A DNA stretch of 64,000 nucleotides from Mermis nigrescens. Taxonomy: Eukaryota > Nematoda > Enoplea > Mermithida > Mermithidae. A program made the position numbers and the translations under genes. The notes beneath the pieces were generated by a model, which was given only the letters and a program-made list of their open reading frames with translations, searched no databases and was not told the DNA's origin. Location: positions 13,735,814-13,799,813 of the forward strand of contig JAVLUZ010000142.1 in NCBI GenBank assembly GCA_036768485.1, written 5' to 3'. This document shows positions 1 to 64,000 of the stretch, piece after piece (position 1 is the stretch's first letter; each line of letters opens with the position of its first letter).

Positions 1-17
1 AAATAATTTAATTTTAG

Positions 18-56971
<56,954 letters not shown>

Positions 56972-57021
56972 ATGAATCGCGGCGCGAGTGACGCTGATCT
57001 TCCGGGGAGTTCGTTTAGGGG

Positions 57022-57527
57022 AACTGGTGGATTCAGAGGGGGCGGGGGAGGCAGCCGCTCCCCTGTCTTCAAAAAGTATTTAGGCGTAATGAAGAGTAGA
57101 TGTTTATTTTTTTTGATGATTTAAGCTATTTTTTTCATGATTTTTCAAATTTTTCCCGCGCTTCGCGCCAGGCTAGTACTCATTAAAGACATTTACTGAC
57201 TTTCTTGGCGTTCTTAAAACTTAGACTTACGTCAGATGAGTACTTTTTGTACAGAACGAAGATTTTGTAGCTCTTACAATGATTTCTCGAGTGTTTATAC
57301 GGCGATTTGTGTCAATTTCTGCATTAATTTGGGAGTTTTTCATTTGAAAACTTTGAGAATTTTCGATATTTTTTTCCACTTTTTTTGGCATCAGAAATGA
57401 TACTATCATAAAGACAGCAAAAAAATCGATACTTTATGCAAAATATACGAATTTTTGGACTATGGTCGACACTTTTAGGAAAATTTTCGGTTTCACCCTC
57501 TGTCAGAAAATTCTGGATCCGCCACTG
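57022..57527 (+). mobile_element. hAT-like MITE, family R3
   Basis: The ends AACTGGTGGATTCAG and CTGGATCCGCCACTG are inverted repeats. The flanks TTTAGGGG and TTTGAGGG agree at 6 of 8 bases. It begins about 50 bases downstream of the channel stop codon, so it probably contributes to the 3' UTR. Confidence 0.7.
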
Positions 57528-58162
57528 TTTGAGGGAATCGACCATTGGCCCCCGAATCGAGGTGTTACGCAGAAAATCATCTGTTAGACCTTATCGTTCG
57601 TTCTTTCTAACAAAATTAAAGAAAACCTTTGAATTCTTTAAAATTGTTTACAGTTCACATACCTAGAGCGAAAAAGCGTACATAGCTGATGGAGAATTTG
57701 ACGCAAAGCGCCGAAAATTTCTTGGATCAGGCAGGCAAGACAAAACTTTAGATAATAATTGATATTAAAACTTTGCTCTATTTCTTGCGAAGCTTCTTGA
57801 TATCTAAAATGATTTTTGAATTCAGGTGCATTCGTCAGGAAGTATGTTACTAGCCTACTTGATTTATTTTGATTGCGAAAATGACTTTATTAGAAGTATA
57901 GTCTGTTACATTTATCCGAGAGCTTTTTCAGCAAATCTTTTCCGAGGCTACAGTAACTCTATTTTCCCTACTTACTGTAGGTTATTTAGGGATCCCTGTA
58001 GCTGCAAAGGAAGAAAGGGTTTTTCAATAAAAATTTCTTACGGAATAATTTATTCTCGCCTTCCATGGAATCATGCAACATGCGAATGGAATTCGCGCAT
58101 TCAGCTTGTCTTAAATCGACCGTTATACACAGTAAACTATCATTTAAAATATCGCCGGAAAC

Positions 58163-58232
58163 TTCCGCTTAGCGTAGTGGTAGAACGTCTGGTTGTCGTT
58201 GAGGCAACACGGGTTCGATTCCTTCCGCAGAA
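58163..58232 (+). repeat. tRNA-like sequence or tRNA pseudogene
   Basis: TTAGCGTAGTGGTAGAAC matches an A box and D arm, and GGGTTCGATTCC a B box and T loop, at tRNA spacing. The acceptor stem has two mismatches of seven and the T stem is weak, so it is probably a pseudogene or SINE head. Confidence 0.4.
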
Positions 58233-58287
58233 TTTTTATTCAGCGCGCTTACTGTAGTATTTCACAACACTGTTTAGATACGAAATG

Positions 58288-58640
58288 GTATGTTTTGGCG
58301 CCGTCATTTTGGCGCCAAAATCTTTGTAACATTATTAAGTATTTACATTTCATTTATGAATAAAGTGTAATACAGATTCTGAAAGCACGTTCAATTCTCT
58401 ACGTGACGTTATAAATTACTTTTAGAAATTCTTTGAATTCAATGAGATAATTGAATGCATCTAAAACTACAATAGATTTTCTACAGTTTTTCAGTCATAC
58501 ACAAATGAATACTCATCGAATCGAAATGAACAAAATGCTATTTTGTAGCTTGTAGAACCTGCTTTCTGAATATATAATTTATTTTAGAATTGCTTCAACA
58601 TTGATTCAATTAGAACAATTTAAAAGTTGCTGGCGCCAAA
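58288..58640. repeat. Inverted repeat with GGCGCC ends
   Basis: TTTTGGCGCC occurs near 58293, with GGCGCCAAAA at about 58311 and again near 58631. This could be a short foldback element. Only the ends are clear. Confidence 0.3.
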
Positions 58641-59204
58641 ACGTCGTAGACCCGTTCAGATACTTGAATTACATAAGTCTGGACGGTTTAGTGCATTAAA
58701 AATGAAAGAATGGCGGCCGCTCGCCCCCACTCAACTTTTCTGTCGAGTTTTAGTAATCACCTGGTGAGGCATGCTGTAGCCTTCAAAAAAATTTACTGAA
58801 AAAGCTCTCAAATAAATGAGGTAGTATTTACGTAGATAGAGTTCATTAGACATTTATTACGTAGTTTAACATTCTTATTTATAGATAACCTTGCACGATG
58901 TATAAATCCCTTCCTCATGAATATTTGTATTCAGGCGTTTATTTCAGCGTGTTTCCCGAATGCTTTTACAATATACAAGTTGTGCATTTTTGTTTGATGC
59001 AATTTTCGCCCATTGTCTTTGATAAAGCGTATTTATTGTAATTAAACGGGTAATACTCGTACGCAACAGGCTGAACAAATTCGCTTAACAATTTTTTTTT
59101 AATTTTTGATTAATTGTCATTAATCATTCAATATTCTTATTTTGATTTAAGGAGATGCATTAGTGAAGTACATATAAACTCGTGAACATGACCATAGATT
59201 AACT

Positions 59205-59374
59205 TATAGTTTGTTTCACATAACTTCGTGCATAAATTCAAAGAATTTTCATCGACAGTAAGCCGAGGGTTACGATAATTATATATCTTATCAATGCTTT
59301 AATTGTAATCTGTCAGCTTATTGTCGGAGATAGTTTTGGAGTTTTTGACTGAAGTTGTGTGAAAGAGACTATAG
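59205..59374. mobile_element. TA-type MITE, family M3
   Basis: It starts TATAGTTTGTTTCACATAAC and ends GTGTGAAAGAGACTATAG. Its interior matches the copy at 24810-24978. Confidence 0.7.
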
Positions 59375-60395
59375 ATTACGAATGACTTAAGAAATGCACC
59401 TTCAGTGAGATCAACATATGGTTTGTTTGCACAAGATTTTATTTAGCTTATTCGAAGGAGAATTGCGACGCTGCTCATTTTCATCGAGTTGTGTGCCCAG
59501 ATTACATGAGTGATTTTTAGTAAATTTATTTGACGAAACAATTGAGAACATGGATAAGCTTTGAAACAGCAGGTTGTTAATCCTATTGGTAGAATCAGAG
59601 CAAATTTGAAAGTGTCTACGGAGAGTGAAGACTCAGCGTTACGAAGTCATCTTATTGATCTTTGTTCATCCTGATCCACAATAAACGTTCGACCATTATC
59701 TATAATATAGAAGATGATTTATAGAAGACGTATTGGTTTAGCTTCATTCATTCGAAAATAGAATTTTTCGAGAAAATAAGGCGAAAAACGGATAAAACCA
59801 ATTTTGATGCAAAAGCTTTAAAATCAAATACGGACTGTGATTTATTTAAGATTGTTTTTGCGTTGTTCTGAGGTCGATTGAAATTTGTAAGGCTAGCTCA
59901 ATATCGGGACTCAACACCGATCATGTTGCGCAATTATAGTTCTACCCATGCCCTCATTTGGAGGGGGGGGGTAAGGGAATAGGAAATTTCCCTAAATTTT
60001 TTTGAGTTTGCAGTAGTGCAAACAAATGGTATGGCTTTTAGACATTCCTCCAAAAGTGCCAAAGTTTTTGGAGCTTTGCTTCGTCAGCTAATCCAAATTA
60101 TTCTTTTCATAGTCGTTTCAACAGATTGCGGATACATACCTACTATCAAATTCAGAATTGAAACAAAATGCAGCTGTAACCTATATTTTGCATCGATCGG
60201 GGTCATCGTTTATCTAATCTTGCTATGTTCCTCCCTAAAAGGCCATAAAATTGTGTCTAAATAGATCTATTTGAGGGAGGATAATTCCAGATTATAAAAA
60301 ATGATATTTTTACCTACATCAAATGATGTACGGACAACAATATGAACATAACAACAAAAAACAAAATTCGTGGGATGAACAAGCGAACGTAGCTA

Positions 60396-60623
60396 TCAGA
60401 TTAATCGTTCTTCAGGCGGCGGTTTCATGATAGGACCGAAGCGCAAATGTACTCCTGATATTTCTTGTCTGGATGGGCTATAAGTTCCTCTCGTGGCACG
60501 GTTCCGTTTCACCGTAAGCAGAATAAATACGCAAGCGACAGTCAAACCAATCAGAATCAGTACACCAGCTGTAATGCTTAGAGACATGACCAATGAGCCA
60601 TTTTCGAGTGACTGGCCATGTAC
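60396..60623 (-). CDS. crb: Crumbs last exon: transmembrane helix and cytoplasmic tail
   Basis: The exon encodes VHGQSLENGSLVMS, the helix SITAGVLILIGLTVACVFIL, and the tail KRNRATRGTYSPS, RQEISGVHLRFGPIM and KPPPEERLI, then TGA. The acceptor on the - strand is ACGTCTTTCAAG. A second AG, giving a start at 60611, is possible. The phase with the previous exon (QYQ) is 0. Confidence 0.95.
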   Translation of the reverse strand, partial: VHGQSLENGSLVMSLSITAGVLILIGLTVACVFILLTVKRNRATRGTYSPSRQEISGVHLRFGPIMKPPPEERLI

Positions 60624-63600
60624 CTTGAAAGACGTAAAAGTTAAGTTGGTGCGGAGTTTTGCAGCTTTTTTTCGTTAGCTTTGATTTGCTTGCGCACGGA
60701 AAAATAAGCGACATTTTAGGACTAATGCGCATTTTGGCACAAACGAAGGATGCTAATATATGTAAATCGATTCTTTTACGACTCAAGCTTTTCTTTGCAA
60801 GAGTCGAAATTTCTAATTTATAATGTTTTGAGCGATTTTCATCGAAAAATAAGGGGGTTGAAATTTATTTTACTATGCTCTTGTGTGGTTTAAATTCAGG
60901 TTTGAGATGGGCGTGGCATGCAAATACATAATTTTGAGGAGGTCAAAACCTTAGTTATCGGAAATATGAAATGGCAGGGAAACTTAATGACGTAGGAATT
61001 ATAATATTTAAATGAAAATTGATTAAAACGGTCAGCGTGGAAAGTTTAAGTTATATTTGGATAGTCTGAAAGTCGCGGAGATTGAGTTTTGCCAAAAAAA
61101 AGCAGCGGAACGAAAAATAGAAGTCATAGTCATGGGTGATGTGACAATACTCGTAATGCATTTTCAAATTACGATAAGTTCGTAAAATTAATATGACTAC
61201 TCTGACACATTTGTAAGAATTTGCTTGAATACAAAATATATGTAATAAATAGGGTAAAAAAATTAAAATTAGAAAAAAGCAAAATAAAAACACGTAAAAC
61301 ATGAAAGTGTAAGACGAACAACAGAATAAAAAACGATTCATTAATTCTTATTCACGACGTTCAGCCTGATTTTAAAAGAAGGAAATTTATAAAAGTTACT
61401 TGATATTGGCAACGATCGCCATAGAAGTTTACATCGCAATTGCACTCGTTTTGAAGGTAATCGCGGTGCTTCATGTAATTACACGTACCACCATTTAAAC
61501 AGCTATCAGCAATGGTTGTGCCGTTGCATAATTCAACGATGTCGCAATTATCTCCCATGTAACCTTTTCAAAATATACTTACATACACACATGTGCGTAG
61601 GAATCCGGCAGACCCCCAAAAAAAGATAGAGCCCGAGGATTTAATTTTTTGATGCTATTTTCGGCAATGTAGCCGGGACCCCCAGAATACGGTTGCTGCC
61701 CATGTAAGTTTACATTCAAACGTATTACGAAAACTATGGCATTGAGCTTTTGACAAAAAGCAAATAATTTTCATTAAAACTGATGGTATGCTAAAATTGT
61801 ATAAAAGTTGTAAAATAAAATAAAACAAATTGTACAGTGCAAAAGGCTGCATTTAAAACAACCCTACAAGTTGTCCTTTAAGAATGCTAAATTCATTTAC
61901 ACTACCGATGTGAATTAAAGAATACTAAGCCTACGTTTAATACACTCAGCTTAAGACAGGCTTGAAACCGACTCCAGTGTGTCAGGCAGGTTCAACCCAG
62001 AGTCTGGATTAAGCCGGCTCTCAAGACTCAAGCCTGATACTAACATTAAAACATAAGACGAAAAAAGTGAACTGCCACTATATTTATCACGTAGGGTTTA
62101 AGCCTGGCTCAAACCACAGAACATTGGAATCAGAACCGGTATGATAAAAGAAAAATGATGGATTTCGACAGTTTATAACCTAGCGATTCATACCTACCTC
62201 ATTCTCTAATATGATGACAAAAACAACTTTTAGAAAATATGTCTTTTTCAGACAGCGTTTCGTTATAGCAATCAAAGTAAGACATCTGTAATTGTTATAA
62301 AAAACCGAAATAATGTTTATTCACGGCTACATCATACAGTTAATGACAACATCTACTGGATACAAAAAATTTTGACTTCTCAATCGTACAGGGTTTCCGA
62401 CTTTGCAGTCTTCCCGACTTGCTCGGCTTTTTTGACTGCACTTAAGCGCGGAGCAAAAATAAACTGTGGCGAGCTAATGCAGCCTTCCTGACTCGCCTTT
62501 TCGGCTATGTATGTACATGAAAATATATTCAGGAAGACAGAGAACAATCATATAAACTTGTAAAAAATAGAACTAGACTGATTCTATTCTTAAAACTGTC
62601 CTTTAAGAGAAACAGAATGATATAGCCTTATTAAAAATAGCTTGCAAAAGTACAAAAAGTTGACTTTCCTAAAAGTATAGCGCCGCTAGTTGCACATATT
62701 ACTCACACATAGCATCTAATTTTCAATACGACGGGCAATTAGATTTGGTGACTACCATTTTCGACTATTTGAAATTCCGTGAAAATTCAGCATACCCGGA
62801 AAACAGGAACAATTAAAGCTTCCTGGCCAATTCAGGCAAATTCCATTTTTGCAATAATCCGCATTTCGGCATTCGTTTACATCTTCATCGCACAAATTAC
62901 CGACGAATCCGGTGCGGTTACAATCGCAAATGAAGCCGATTGATTCTACCAGGCATCGGCCGCCATTCAAACATGGTTGCTTAACGCAGTCACTTATATT
63001 TGTTTCGCAGCTTTTGCCTAGAGAGGTCAGAATGGCAATCACAGAGACTAAAAATAAGTCGTAATGACGATCTTGAATGAAAAGGAGAAAGGAAAAAGTA
63101 GTTTATGACGGTAACTTATGTAAAAAGTTTTTATCAGAAAATATCGCTAGAGTGTCAAAAAATCAACTTATTACCAAGGGCGGATTGAAAGAGGAGTGGG
63201 AGAGGCGGCCGACTCTCCGGTCGTCAAAAATAGTTGGGCGTTATGGAGAAAAATGTTTATTTTTCGACGATTTTAGCGATTTGTTTATCATGATTTTTCA
63301 AATTTTTCCAATACTTAGTGCCGAATAGCACTCATTAATGACATTTAGTGCCTTTCTTTGTACTCCCCTGTCAGAAAATCCTGGATTTGCCTCTGCTTAT
63401 CACGTAAAATATCTTACAATATTCATTTCCTACTCTACAGTACTGCATAATACGTATAAAAATTTGTTTTTTACATACATTCTTTCATCTTCGATCGCAA
63501 GGATCAAGTGCTGTTCTACTCAGGAAAAATATTTAATTCTACCCGTATATCCGCTATCGCATTGACATAGATAATCTATCGGCTGTATCTGATGACATTT

Positions 63601-63653
63601 TCCATGTTGACAAGGAGAACTATGGCAGCTTACAGCATTTTCGCAGAAATTTC
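60396..63653 (-). CDS. crb: Crumbs homologue, C-terminal part (4 exons, partial at 5' end)
   Basis: Crumbs is a single-pass membrane protein that sets apical polarity in epithelia. The four - strand exons (63653-63543, 63017-62796, 61563-61400, 60623-60396) join in frame with consistent phases. They give EGF repeats, a transmembrane helix and a 37-residue tail. The tail has RGTYSPS (the FERM-binding motif) and ends KPPPEERLI (the PDZ-binding motif that recruits Pals1/Stardust), both diagnostic of Crumbs. The 5' part, with further EGF and laminin-G domains expected from the family, lies beyond 64000. Confidence 0.95.
60624..61399 (-). other. Crumbs intron, no recognised element
   Basis: This AT-rich intron lies between the last EGF exon and the membrane exon. 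I see no repeat family. Confidence 0.6.
61400..61563 (-). CDS. crb: Crumbs exon: EGF repeat
   Basis: The exon encodes YMGDNCDIVELCNGTTIADS then CLNGGTCNYM and NECNCDVNFYGDRCQYQ: the end of one EGF repeat and one further repeat. The - strand acceptor is TTTTGAAAAG and the donor GTAACT. Confidence 0.92.
61564..62795 (-). other. Crumbs intron with an M2-like repeat
   Basis: An M2-like repeat lies at about 61588-61705, with CACACATGTGCGTAGG at one end and TTGCTGCCCATG at the other. Around 61940-62110 a TTAAGCCTGGCTC-type motif recurs in both orientations. The rest is unique. Confidence 0.55.
61588..61705 (+). repeat. M2-like short repeat
   Basis: CACACATGTGCGTAGG on the left and GGGACCCCCAGAATACGG plus GCTGCCCATG on the right match the ends of M2 and M1. 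Target duplications are not clear. Confidence 0.5.
62796..63017 (-). CDS. crb: Crumbs exon: two EGF repeats
   Basis: The exon encodes KSCETNISDCVKQPCLNGGR, then CLVESIGFICDCNRTGFVG, NLCDEDVNECRNADYCKNG and ICLNWPGSFNCSCFPG. The DVNEC and SFNCSC spacing indicates a calcium-binding EGF repeat. The - strand acceptor is CCTCTCTAG and the donor GTATGC. Confidence 0.94.
63018..63542 (-). other. Crumbs intron with an R3 element
   Basis: The hAT-like element at 63175-63395 occupies most of this 525-base intron. Confidence 0.7.
63175..63395 (+). mobile_element. hAT-like MITE, family R3, short form
   Basis: It starts CAAGGGCGGATTGAAAG and ends CTGGATTTGCCTCTG. It is flanked by CTTATTAC and CTTATCAC, an 8-bp duplication with one mismatch. 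It is less than half as long as the copies at 35231 and 57022. Confidence 0.8.
63543..63653 (-). CDS. crb: Crumbs exon: EGF repeat
   Basis: The exon encodes NFCENAVSCHSSPCQHGKC then HQIQPIDYLCQCDSGYTG, one EGF repeat whose final glycine codon is completed by the next exon. The - strand acceptor is AAATTTTAG and the donor GTAGAA. Confidence 0.93.
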
Positions 63654-64000
63654 CTAAAATTTGAAGAGAATAAAGATAAAGCTAATTAAGCGTGAAAATT
63701 TAAATTCATCATTCAATTAGCAATATGATAGTGTAATTTACGTTTATAAATTACACTGAGGCCGGAACTTCTGATATCGTCCGATATTGGAATGATCAAA
63801 TAAGATCTCGATTTCATATGAAATTAGCAGTAAAAATGTTAATTAACTACCAGTTATTGTCTCTACTGTTCTTTTTAGCTTTTTCTAACTTCCGAGTATT
63901 TGATATAGGTACAAATTTCGTGTTAAAGCTGTATATTAAGTAATACTTTATGTTACCAAATGAAACACACATGAACTTTACCATTTTTCGCACGGATGAA
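63654..64000 (-). other. Crumbs intron, runs off the window
   Basis: This is AT-rich sequence upstream of the EGF exon on the - strand. I see no exon or repeat in it. Confidence 0.5.

Larger units (their letters stand above)
56972..60395. other. Intergenic region between convergent genes
   Basis: The channel (+) and Crumbs (-) end about 3.4 kb apart. The region contains an R3 element (57022-57527), a tRNA-like sequence (58163-58232), a GGCGCC-bearing inverted repeat (58288-58640) and an M3 MITE (59205-59374). Possible poly(A) signals are AATAAA at 58026 and 58359 on + and TTTATT at 59841 (reading AATAAA on -). I see no other gene. Confidence 0.6.

Noticed and set aside
60478..60786. Alternative - strand frame over the Crumbs membrane exon
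   Set aside because: The other frame gives the transmembrane helix and the diagnostic ERLI tail.

Overview
The window is animal genomic DNA: AT-rich, intron-dense and full of transposable elements. It holds parts of two recognisable animal-specific genes. On the + strand, 30 phase-consistent exons between 18 and 56971 encode the second half of a voltage-gated calcium channel alpha-1 subunit of the Cav2 class (cacophony / UNC-2 / CACNA1A-B-E type), from segment S5 of domain II to the stop codon. The protein ends in the EDWC motif typical of Cav2. On the - strand, tail-to-tail with it, four exons (63653 down to 60396) encode the C-terminal end of a Crumbs homologue: EGF repeats, one transmembrane helix, the RGTYSPS juxtamembrane motif and a terminal ERLI. 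An ecdysozoan is likely. A nematode-like host is possible from channel details, but I cannot settle this from sequence alone.

Layout: 18-1120, domain II pore and S6; 1121-8762, an intron filled by a 6.8-kb repeat; 8763-17349, II-III linker and start of domain III; 17350-27222, an intron of nested repeats; 27223-30238, rest of domain III; 30725-35190, domain IV; 37277-47309, EF-hand, pre-IQ and IQ region, interrupted by an 8.2-kb repeat-filled intron; 47310-52289, an intron with a 1.65-kb trinucleotide tract and a foldback element; 52290-56971, distal C-terminal tail, with two GC-rich exons; 56972-60395, intergenic; 60396-64000, Crumbs.

The most unusual content lies in the introns. Five copies of one composite repeat family (1255-8012, 10783-13983, 18380-24808, 17672-26633 on the - strand and split, 38243-45288) share a left end TCATAGG followed by a hairpin. 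They also share a body of degenerate GTGTAAAG/TTTACAC repeats, a 3' foldback of about 180-bp arms and a right end CTAG. They insert between A and T with no target duplication. One copy sits inside another and reveals the empty site. This points to Helitron-type transposition with an unusual 3' foldback whose core has flipped in one copy. Several hAT-like short elements with 8-bp target duplications, TA-type MITEs, a deleted mariner, a non-LTR retrotransposon split by a MITE, a second Helitron-like end and microsatellites fill the rest.

The channel reading frame is intact throughout. One domain IV intron appears to end in GG instead of AG. No complete gene lies in the window: the channel lacks its 5' half and Crumbs lacks its 5' part.
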